From the NCBI GenBank assembly GCA_904502055.1, contig CAJGDZ010000009.1:1-24654 (forward strand): DNA of 24,654 bases, written 5' to 3'. The stretch is from an uncultured Clostridia bacterium. GTDB taxonomy: Bacteria; Bacillota; Clostridia; Oscillospirales; CAG-272. Both the position numbers and the translations under genes were made by a program. This document shows, piece after piece, positions 7,133 through 13,565 of the stretch. Every line of letters starts with the position of its first letter. Position 1 is the first letter of the stretch. The notes below the pieces were generated by a model that searched no databases, was not told the DNA's origin, and worked only from the letters and a program-made list of their open reading frames with translations.

Positions 7133-7161
7133 ATTATAAGATATTTTTTTCCCGATGTCAA
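7133..7161 (-). promoter_or_regulatory. consensus sigma-A promoter for mreD-PBP2-PAP2
   Basis: On the minus strand TTGACA (7156-7161) and TATAAT (7133-7138) are both perfect and spaced by 17 bases. The -35 box overlaps the stop codon of the upstream gtrA-family gene. The expected start is near 7125. Confidence 0.88.
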
Positions 7162-7667
7162 GTATTCTTCCCTTGTGTTTTGCGAAAAACAACAAATTTT
7201 CCCAAAATATAGTTTAAGATGACCACAACGAACGCGGCGAGAAGCTTGCCCCAAAAATCCGGGGAAAGTGAGATGGGAAGAATAAGGCGGATCTCCCGCG
7301 TCACGTAGCCGCTTTCAAGCAGGATCCATATCGTACCGAAGGTGACAAGAGAATCCGCCCCAAGCGAAAACAGGCGCGAGGTAACAAACGAGACAAAATT
7401 GATGGCCGTCTGCTTTTTGGTAACGTCCGCCTCGTATCGGAATACCCATTTTTTATTGGCTACGTAGGCGAAAAGGACTGCCAGAATCCATTGAAGGATC
7501 TGCGCTACTACGCGCACTGCGTGATACGCCGCACTCTCTTCCCGAACGCCAAGGGCACGCGCCGCAAGTAACACAAGAAAGTAGGTGCCAAAGCCAATGA
7601 CGGTCGTCATACCGCCCACGATGAGATAGGCAAGAATTTCGCGGTGCTTTCTGAGAAAAGCAAGCAT
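7158..7667 (-). CDS. GtrA-family membrane protein
   Basis: A 169-residue protein with four hydrophobic helices (roughly residues 12-37, 55-72, 95-125 and 140-160). It carries the GtrA-family signature YLIVGGMTTVIGFGTYF near the N-terminus, NKKWVF after helix two and LNYILGKFVVFR at the end. GtrA-like proteins are linked to movement or synthesis of polyprenyl-linked sugars that modify wall polymers; the exact substrate is unknown. I start at the ATG preceded by GGAAAGGAAAA. It follows cysS by 27 bases with no terminator, so it is probably the last gene of the cysteine T-box operon, an unexpected place for an envelope gene. Confidence 0.85.
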   Translation of the reverse strand: MLAFLRKHREILAYLIVGGMTTVIGFGTYFLVLLAARALGVREESAAYHAVRVVAQILQWILAVLFAYVANKKWVFRYEADVTKKQTAINFVSFVTSRLFSLGADSLVTFGTIWILLESGYVTREIRLILPISLSPDFWGKLLAAFVVVILNYILGKFVVFRKTQGKNT

Positions 7668-7694
7668 AGCGTTTTCCTTTCCGAGAAGCACGGC

Positions 7695-9119
7695 TTACGC
7701 CTTGATCTCAAACTTAGTTCCCTCTCGGGTGTCGATCAGCGTTACGCCCTTAGCGGCAAGCTCGTCACGGATGCGATCGGCCTCTGCAAAGTTCTTTGCC
7801 TTTTTAGCGGCGGTGCGCGCGTCGATCATCTCACGGATCCACGCCGTATCCTCATCACCGTCGTCCGCGGCGCTCTCTACCTGCAGCTTCTCCGCCGCCG
7901 CGATGAGGTTCAGCGTAAGCACCTTATCAAACTCAGCGATCAAAGCCAGCTTGGTGGCGGCACTCGTCTGTGCCTTCAGCACGTCATAAAGTGCGGTGAC
8001 AGCAAGCGAGGTGTTGAGATCGTTGTCCAAAGCCGCGCAGAAATCGGCGCGGTGCTTGTCAAAGGCATCCTTATCGACCGCACCGTCCCTCTCCGGAAGA
8101 AGAGCGGCGATCTTTGCCACCAGCTTTTTATAGGAAGCCGCGGCATTGTCAAGATTCTCAAACGAGAACACAAGCGACTTGCGGTAGTGTGAGCCAAGGC
8201 AGAACAGACGGTATACCATCGGGTCGTAGCCCTTCTCCTCCAAAAGCGACACCGTGAGGAATTCACCCTTGGACTTGCTCATCTTGCCACCTGCGGTATT
8301 GAGGTGATGAACGTGGAACCAATAGTTGCACCACTTATGACCGAGGTAAGCCTCGCTCTGCGCGATCTCGTTGGTGTGGTGCGGAAAGGCATTGTCGATG
8401 CCGCCGCAATGAATGTCCAGATATTCGCCGCAGTACTTCATGGAAATACCCGAGCACTCAATGTGCCAGCCGGGGTAACCGATGCCCCACGGGCTCTCCC
8501 ACTTAAGCTCCTGATCGTCAAACTTGGACTTGGTGAACCAAAGAACAAAGTCGGCCTTGTTGCGCTTGTTGGTGTCGGCCTCCACGCCCTCGCGGACGCC
8601 GACCTCAAGATCCTCCTCCTCAAAGTTATGGAAAGCGTAATAGGACTCCATCTTCGAGGTGTCGAAATAGATGTTTCCACCCGCCTCGTAAGCAAACTCC
8701 TTCTCGATCAGCTTCTGCACGATTGCAATGTACTCAGCGATACAGCCCGTTGCCGGCTGAACGATGTCGGGAGTCTTGATGCCCAGCTTGCGGCAATCCT
8801 CAAAGAAGGCGTCGGTATAATACTTAGCGATCTCAAGCACGCTCTTCTTCTCGCGCTTAGCGCCCTTGAGCATTTTGTCCTCACCCGTATCACCGTCGCT
8901 CGACAGATGTCCGACGTCGGTAATGTTCATCACGCGAAGCACGTCATAGCCGACAAAGCGCAGGTGCTTTTCCAGCACGTCCTCCATAATATACGAGCGC
9001 AGATTTCCGATGTGAGCAAAATGATACACAGTGGGTCCGCAGGTATACATTTTGATCTTACCCGGCTCGTTGGGGATCAGTTCTTCCTTTGTGTGTGTAA
9101 GAGAATTATAGATTTGCAT
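7695..9119 (-). CDS. cysS: cysteinyl-tRNA synthetase
   Basis: A 474-residue class I aminoacyl-tRNA synthetase that charges tRNA-Cys with cysteine. The HIGH-type motif is HIGN at 36-39 and KMSKS is at 279-283. The zinc site that recognises cysteine is represented by C27 in TCGPTVY, the cysteine in WHIECSGIS and the histidines in AFPHHTNE. The C-terminal part (from about 350) is the helical tRNA-binding region, ending in RDELAAKGVTLIDT, typical of the family. AGAAAGGA precedes the ATG. It lies downstream of cysE and a small membrane protein gene, and behind a T-box with a UGC specifier, so its expression should rise when uncharged tRNA-Cys accumulates. Confidence 0.97.
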   Translation of the reverse strand: MQIYNSLTHTKEELIPNEPGKIKMYTCGPTVYHFAHIGNLRSYIMEDVLEKHLRFVGYDVLRVMNITDVGHLSSDGDTGEDKMLKGAKREKKSVLEIAKYYTDAFFEDCRKLGIKTPDIVQPATGCIAEYIAIVQKLIEKEFAYEAGGNIYFDTSKMESYYAFHNFEEEDLEVGVREGVEADTNKRNKADFVLWFTKSKFDDQELKWESPWGIGYPGWHIECSGISMKYCGEYLDIHCGGIDNAFPHHTNEIAQSEAYLGHKWCNYWFHVHHLNTAGGKMSKSKGEFLTVSLLEEKGYDPMVYRLFCLGSHYRKSLVFSFENLDNAAASYKKLVAKIAALLPERDGAVDKDAFDKHRADFCAALDNDLNTSLAVTALYDVLKAQTSAATKLALIAEFDKVLTLNLIAAAEKLQVESAADDGDEDTAWIREMIDARTAAKKAKNFAEADRIRDELAAKGVTLIDTREGTKFEIKA

Positions 9120-9160
9120 AATATGTCCTTTCTAAAATCATTTGAAATAAAATGAAAGAA

Positions 9161-9541
9161 TCAATCGGGATAAAAGCCGTAAAAACGGTCGCCAACAACG
9201 CCTACCGTTCCCTTTGCATTTTCCTCAATAGCAAGATAGGCTTCCCGGTCAACATCATAGCGAATCGTTTTGCCGTCATCCGTCAAAAACAAAAAGTAAA
9301 AGCAGGTATACGAGTGAACATTTTTTGTGCCAACCAAATCGGAGTAGCAATGCTTCTCCGTAACACGCCCATGAATCTCGCAAAGCGGCGGCTCTTCTGC
9401 CGCGGTGCTCTCCTCAAGACGTGCCAAGCTTTTCTTAGCCTCACGCTTGGAACGAACAACGATCAAAACAAGATATATGGGTAAGAAAAGCGCCAGTAAC
9501 GTCCCCAGTAAAGGGATACCCATTTCCAAAAACCAATTCAT
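9161..9541 (-). CDS. small single-pass membrane protein, DUF2500/DUF7489-like
   Basis: A 126-residue protein with one N-terminal membrane helix (about residues 5-30, GIPLLGTLLALFLPIYLVLI), a basic stop-transfer segment, a short acidic linker and a C-terminal beta-rich domain of about 75 residues. That domain has the pattern IHGRVTEKHC, then YTCFYFLFLTDDGKTIRYDV and GTVGVVGDRFYGFYPD. It resembles the DUF2500 type of small domains that follow a helix, but this is from memory. I start at the ATG after AAAGGTG, not at an upstream codon. It is located between cysE and cysS (gaps of about 50 and 40 bases) within the cysteine T-box operon. Its function is unknown. Confidence 0.65.
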   Translation of the reverse strand: MNWFLEMGIPLLGTLLALFLPIYLVLIVVRSKREAKKSLARLEESTAAEEPPLCEIHGRVTEKHCYSDLVGTKNVHSYTCFYFLFLTDDGKTIRYDVDREAYLAIEENAKGTVGVVGDRFYGFYPD

Positions 9542-9593
9542 ATCTGCACCTTTCGCCAATGAAGGAAGCACACAGATAACTGTATCCGAAGCA

Positions 9594-10340
9594 TTAAGAA
9601 TTCTCGACGCGACCTTCCTTCAGCGCCGCAAGCTCTTCCTCAAGATGCTTTATTTTTACTTCCAGCTTGCAAAGCTCCTGCGACACGGGGTCGGGGATGT
9701 GGATCTGGTCTAGATTATCCGGCTTCACACCCTTGCGTCGCACCACCCTTGCGGGAATACCGACGGCTGTGCTTTCCTCCGGGATATCATCAAGCACCAC
9801 CGCGCCCGAAGCCACCTTGGAGTTGGAGCCGATATTGACAGGGCCAAGTATCTTTGCACCCGAGCCAACCATTACGTTGTCGCCAAGCGTAGGATGACGC
9901 TTTCCGACGTCTTTACCCGTACCGCCAAGTGTGACGCCCTGGTAGATCGTGCAGTTGTCTCCGATCTCCGCCGTCTCACCGATCACCACGCCCATACCGT
10001 GGTCAATGAAAAGCCCCTTGCCGATGGTGGCGCCCGGGTGAATTTCAATGCCGGTCAAAAAGCGGGTAAGCTGGCTGACAAATCGTGCCGAAAAATGATG
10101 CTCACTGAGATACAGCTTATGTGAAACGCGGTAAGCCAAAAGCGCGTGAACGCCCGAATACAGAAGCACGATCTCCACGCCGTTTGTTGCCGCGGGATCA
10201 CGGCTCTTTACCGCCTCAACGTCAGTAAGGATCTCCTCCTTGATGGATCTCGCACATCCGACAAGGCAGGTCAGGAGCCTTGAAAGCTGCTCCAACAGCC
10301 ACTCGAATACGGGCGAATCGGTTTTCAGTTGTATTTTCAT
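9594..10340 (-). CDS. cysE: serine O-acetyltransferase
   Basis: A 248-residue enzyme that transfers acetyl from acetyl-CoA to L-serine, giving O-acetylserine, the precursor of cysteine. An N-terminal helical region (1-105) leads to a left-handed parallel beta-helix of hexapeptide repeats (about 107-205). The active-site segment FIDHGMGVVIGETA and the CoA-binding GGTGKDVGKRHPTLGDNV are intact. The C-terminus beyond residue 210 adds a short coiled-coil-like tail (CKLEVKIKHLEEELAALKEG), longer than the usual tail that gives cysteine feedback inhibition. AAAGGAGG lies 5-6 bases before the ATG. It is the first gene after the T-box leader, so its transcription is probably controlled by tRNA-Cys charging. 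Confidence 0.95.
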   Translation of the reverse strand: MKIQLKTDSPVFEWLLEQLSRLLTCLVGCARSIKEEILTDVEAVKSRDPAATNGVEIVLLYSGVHALLAYRVSHKLYLSEHHFSARFVSQLTRFLTGIEIHPGATIGKGLFIDHGMGVVIGETAEIGDNCTIYQGVTLGGTGKDVGKRHPTLGDNVMVGSGAKILGPVNIGSNSKVASGAVVLDDIPEESTAVGIPARVVRRKGVKPDNLDQIHIPDPVSQELCKLEVKIKHLEEELAALKEGRVENS

Positions 10341-10363
10341 ACCCTTCCTCCTTTACAAAAAAA

Positions 10364-10387
10364 GCCTCTGTGCTTTGGCACAGAGGC
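10364..10387 (-). terminator. regulated terminator of the T-box leader
   Basis: A perfect 10-bp hairpin (10364-10373 with 10378-10387) with a 4-base loop is followed by seven T on the minus strand. It is used when tRNA-Cys is charged. The cysE ribosome site follows directly. Confidence 0.92.
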
Positions 10388-10590
10388 GTCATGTACGCGG
10401 TTCCACTCTATTTCGGATAACATATCCCTTGATAACCTATAACGCGGTCAACCGTTTGCCGCTGAAAATTCACGGCAACCCCTCACGGGTGCACATAGCG
10501 GGGCTTCATACCGCGCTCTCACCTATCGCGGCTCTCTTGAATGAAGCGTTTCCGTTTTTTCCCGATCATCGGTCTTTTGATGGATAATGA
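10364..10590 (-). promoter_or_regulatory. T-box riboswitch, probably tRNA-Cys specific
   Basis: The leader holds the conserved T-box AGAGTGGAACCGCG (10396-10409). AGAG and GCG there can pair with the later CGCCTCT (10382-10388) to form the antiterminator. The same strand is needed for the terminator at 10364-10387, so the two are mutually exclusive. The bulge base after UGG is A, which would pair with the U discriminator of tRNA-Cys. A UGC (10491-10493) followed by a purine is the candidate specifier. Stem I elements (AGAGAG, GGTGAGAG) lie around 10517-10540. The downstream genes are cysE and cysS, in agreement. Confidence 0.92.
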
Positions 10591-10596
10591 TATTAT

Positions 10597-10624
10597 ATTA
10601 TATCACATTTTTCGCGTTTGTAAA
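10597..10624 (-). promoter_or_regulatory. promoter of the T-box cysE-cysS-gtrA operon
   Basis: TTTACA (10619-10624) and TATAAT (10597-10602) are separated by 16 bases on the minus strand. The expected start is near 10590, giving a leader of about 250 bases. The promoter begins only about 9 bases beyond the spoIIE stop codon, and I see no terminator between them. Confidence 0.75.
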
Positions 10625-10632
10625 GTGTTTTT

Positions 10633-12771
10633 TTAATTTTTTTGGTGAATTTTTGTTACCGCCACCGAAATGTCATCGCGATTTCCGTTGTCGATCGCCG
10701 CCTGCTTGATCTGCTCCGCCATCTCCTCGGGATCCGTAACCGCCGTAGAATTCAGGTAGTTAAGCAGCCAAAGACATTCGTCCTCTTCCCCCGTCACACC
10801 GTCGCTCACCTGAACAATCATATCCCCATCGCGCGTTTCAAATTCAATTTGCCCCACATCAACAGACAGAAGGATGCCAATGGGAAGGCTCGCACCGTTC
10901 AGTTTGAATATGTTGGTTCCGCGTTTGATATACGTGGGGGCCGCGCCGCTTTTCAAAAACACGGCGCGCCCCGTAAGCTTGTCCAGGCACAATAGATCCA
11001 CCGTACTGCTGCTCTCCGCCCCGTCGCCGTTTCTGGCCCGGGAAAGAAAGCGATTCAGCATTTCAAGCGCCTGCTTTGGCTCTACGCCCGCTTCAAGAAG
11101 CCGCCTCAGGATCTCCGTGCTGACGCCTGCCGTGATGGCCGCCTCACTTCCGCTCCCCATGCCGTCGTTGATCAACGTATAAAGGTGCTTTCGGCTCAAA
11201 TCCTCAAAAAAGCAGACAGAATCACCCGAAACGCTTTCCTTGGCAAACTGTGATGTGCCGCAGCACCCCTCAAAGCCGATGGCACGCTCGGCAAACAGAC
11301 GGTATCCATTACCATCGGGCGTCAATATCGGAAGCGTAAGTGTGCAATCCAGCGTTCGTCCCAGCTGCTTTTGCAAATAGACAAGACGCTTGTACTCAGG
11401 AACAGGCGAAAGCCCTGCAACAAAAACCTTGACATCCTCATCCCCGCAAACAGAAACGTGTTCCGCATTAAATCCGATCTCACGCAATTTGTCACGGACT
11501 GCTATGTTTTTTTTGCCATCCTCCCGGTACATTCCCTCCACGCACCGCGCACACGCCTCAAAAACCGAAGCGATCGTTTGGTAATCGTCGGCGAAGTCCC
11601 GCGCTCTCGCGGAGCAAAGCGAATCGAGAGCCCGTTCACTCCCGGAAGCAAAACAGTCCGAAAGCGTCTTCAACGCACCGCATAATCCGTTGATATCCGA
11701 GAAAAGCTTCGCCTCTCTCGCTCGGATCAGATCCGAATCACAGCGAATGCTTCGCCCACAGGAAACGCTCCCCTGAACGAATATTTTTTCATACGTACAA
11801 AAGAACGAAACGCCCAAAAGAATGGGAAGAAGGATACTCATAAGCTCATCACGTCCGCCTAAGAGGATCCCCGTTACACCGCCAACAGCCCCCGAAACAA
11901 ACGCCGAGAGATAAGGCGAGAAATCAAACAGACAAAAGGAAACGATCGCCACGATCGGAAGAATGGCAAAAAAGTCACCGCCGCAGAAAATGCCGCAAAG
12001 CACCGATGTCAAAAGCCCGAGAAAAAGCCCCTCCTTGCGGCAAAGAATCAACGTAGCCGCAATGGATGCCGCCATTCCGAGGGAAAAGCCAACGGAATCA
12101 AAGCCGTTAAACGAGAGACACAGAGAAAAGGCAAGCAGGCATTTGGCCATTCGCCGAATCCGAATCAGCCACACCGAGCTTGTGGGAATATCGCCAAACA
12201 GCGAACAGTAGAAAAAGGTTGCCGTTGGTGCCACCGCCATAGAAAAAAACGCGCCGAACAGATCGTAATACCGAAAGCCGCCCGATACGATGGCATAAAG
12301 ACTGAGAGCAAAAACCGCTACACATGAGCCGGTCATGCGCAAATATACACTCTCGCAAAAAAAACGACCGTGAATATGCTCCAGAATACCGCGAAGCCCG
12401 ATAACCTCGCGCGAACGGATCGGGAGATCCACAAAAAGGCGGGTAAGCACGCGAACCGCCAGTGTAAGCGCCAGAACGGCAAACGCAAACCAGACCGGAA
12501 ACGGCACAAAAAACGCAGCCGCCCCCAGTCCGATCAAGGCAAAGCTGATATATCGGTCCGAGGCGCAGAGAAAGGAAACGCCAAGCGGATATACGGAGAA
12601 CGGAAGTCGACAGATTCCGAGAAAAAAAGCAACTGCCGCCCAACCAAGCCCTGCGAGCATATCCTCTCTGCCAAACAGACGTCCTTCATCTTGCTGTGTC
12701 CCGGATCCGACCGTTTGAAATTCTCCGAAGTGTTGCTTGGAATTTTGCCCGCTTTTGATGCGCTCTTCCAT
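10633..12771 (-). CDS. spoIIE: stage II sporulation protein E (PP2C-type phosphatase)
   Basis: A 712-residue protein with the SpoIIE layout: a short polar N-terminus, about ten membrane helices (roughly residues 35-330), a soluble regulatory region (about 340-510), and a PP2C-like phosphatase domain at 520-712. The metal-binding acidic residues of the phosphatase are present: D536 in LINDGMGSGSEAA, D657 in VSDGVTGEED, and D699-D700 in NRDDISVAV. SpoIIE dephosphorylates SpoIIAA at the polar septum, releasing sigma-F in the forespore, and also helps septum placement with FtsZ. AGGAGG lies about 8 bases before the ATG. A candidate Spo0A-dependent promoter lies upstream. It is the clearest evidence that the organism makes endospores. 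Confidence 0.95.
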   Translation of the reverse strand: MEERIKSGQNSKQHFGEFQTVGSGTQQDEGRLFGREDMLAGLGWAAVAFFLGICRLPFSVYPLGVSFLCASDRYISFALIGLGAAAFFVPFPVWFAFAVLALTLAVRVLTRLFVDLPIRSREVIGLRGILEHIHGRFFCESVYLRMTGSCVAVFALSLYAIVSGGFRYYDLFGAFFSMAVAPTATFFYCSLFGDIPTSSVWLIRIRRMAKCLLAFSLCLSFNGFDSVGFSLGMAASIAATLILCRKEGLFLGLLTSVLCGIFCGGDFFAILPIVAIVSFCLFDFSPYLSAFVSGAVGGVTGILLGGRDELMSILLPILLGVSFFCTYEKIFVQGSVSCGRSIRCDSDLIRAREAKLFSDINGLCGALKTLSDCFASGSERALDSLCSARARDFADDYQTIASVFEACARCVEGMYREDGKKNIAVRDKLREIGFNAEHVSVCGDEDVKVFVAGLSPVPEYKRLVYLQKQLGRTLDCTLTLPILTPDGNGYRLFAERAIGFEGCCGTSQFAKESVSGDSVCFFEDLSRKHLYTLINDGMGSGSEAAITAGVSTEILRRLLEAGVEPKQALEMLNRFLSRARNGDGAESSSTVDLLCLDKLTGRAVFLKSGAAPTYIKRGTNIFKLNGASLPIGILLSVDVGQIEFETRDGDMIVQVSDGVTGEEDECLWLLNYLNSTAVTDPEEMAEQIKQAAIDNGNRDDISVAVTKIHQKN

Positions 12772-12806
12772 GATACATTCCTCCTTTTTTTCTTCACTTC
12801 TACGAC

Positions 12807-12843
12807 ATTATCATACAACAAACCCGTTCTTTTTTTGGTCGAA
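12807..12843 (-). promoter_or_regulatory. candidate Spo0A-activated promoter of spoIIE
   Basis: The minus strand has TTCGACCAA (12835-12843), an 8 of 9 match to the Spo0A box (TTCGACAAA in this orientation), then 22 bases and GATAAT (12807-12812). In Bacillus, spoIIE and spoIIG promoters have an over-long spacer near 21-22 bases with 0A boxes at the -35 region. This arrangement fits, but rests on one site. Confidence 0.42.
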
Positions 12844-12998
12844 GATCGGGTGTCCGATAAAGGCGAAAAAGCAAGCATAACGTCTTAAAAGATCCAAAAA
12901 ACAAAAACGAGCAAGGATAGGCCGAAGAAAAAGCAAAAAGCAAGGAAAAGAAAGTCGCAAAAAAGCGGAAAAGAGCGTACGATTTTTTGAAAAAGCCC

Positions 12999-13027
12999 TT
13001 TTCTTTTTGGTCGATTCGTGATACAAT
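12999..13027 (+). promoter_or_regulatory. probable promoter of the SLOG-GT4/CsaB operon
   Basis: TACAAT at 13022-13027 is preceded by TGA, forming an extended -10. The -35 region 17 bases upstream (TTTTCT) is weak. GAAAGGAG and the ATG follow at 13044-13058. Confidence 0.5.
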
Positions 13028-13055
13028 AAAAGCATCTCGGCGAAAGGAGTGCGAA

Positions 13056-13565
13056 ATGGAAGATCAAAAAGTTTGTTGCTTCACGGGACACCGCAGCTTC
13101 TCGGACAGCCCAAAGGAAATCCGTGAGCTTTTGAATGTCCTTTTGGATAATCTGATCACAGGCGGGTATACTGTTTTCAGAGCCGGCGGTGCGCTTGGCT
13201 TTGATATGCTTGCCGCTGAAACCGTGCTCGCCAAAAAGGAAAACGGAAGAAACATCCGTCTGGAGCTCATTCTTCCCTGTCCCGAGCAAGCCGAGCGCTG
13301 GAATGCGGAGAGCAAGCTCCGATATCGCCGTATTCTCTCACTCGCCGACGACAAACGGTACATAGCGGATAAATACACGCCCACCTGCATGCATGAGAGA
13401 AATCGGAGTCTTGTTGACGGTGCCTCTCTTTGCATTGCTTATCAGAAGCGGGAAAAAGGCGGAACGGCATACACCTGCCATTATGCGGAAAAGCAGGGAC
13501 TCCGAGTCATCAATCTTGCCACGTATCTGGCCGCTAAATCCGGAAAAAATAAGGAAACAAAATGA
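13056..13565 (+). CDS. SLOG-family (DUF1273/YpsA-like) nucleotide-binding protein
   Basis: A 169-residue soluble protein of the SLOG superfamily, a Rossmann-like fold that binds nucleotides or their derivatives. The family signature CCFTGHR is at residues 7-13 and GGALGFD at 44-50. Later come LILPCPEQAERW and HERNRSLVDGASLCIAYQ, matching the DUF1273 pattern. Bacterial members such as YpsA have unclear roles; some affect cell division in Bacillus and Staphylococcus. The ATG is preceded by GAAAGGAG. Its stop overlaps the start of the glycosyltransferase-CsaB gene by four bases (ATGA), so translation of the two is likely coupled. That link to wall-polymer modification is the only clue to its job here. 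Confidence 0.85.
   Translation: MEDQKVCCFTGHRSFSDSPKEIRELLNVLLDNLITGGYTVFRAGGALGFDMLAAETVLAKKENGRNIRLELILPCPEQAERWNAESKLRYRRILSLADDKRYIADKYTPTCMHERNRSLVDGASLCIAYQKREKGGTAYTCHYAEKQGLRVINLATYLAAKSGKNKETK

Noticed and set aside
12772..13055. possible small gene or RNA between spoIIE and the SLOG gene
   Set aside because: Open frames here are low-complexity, K/R- or F-rich and lack ribosome sites; only promoter-like signals are supported.
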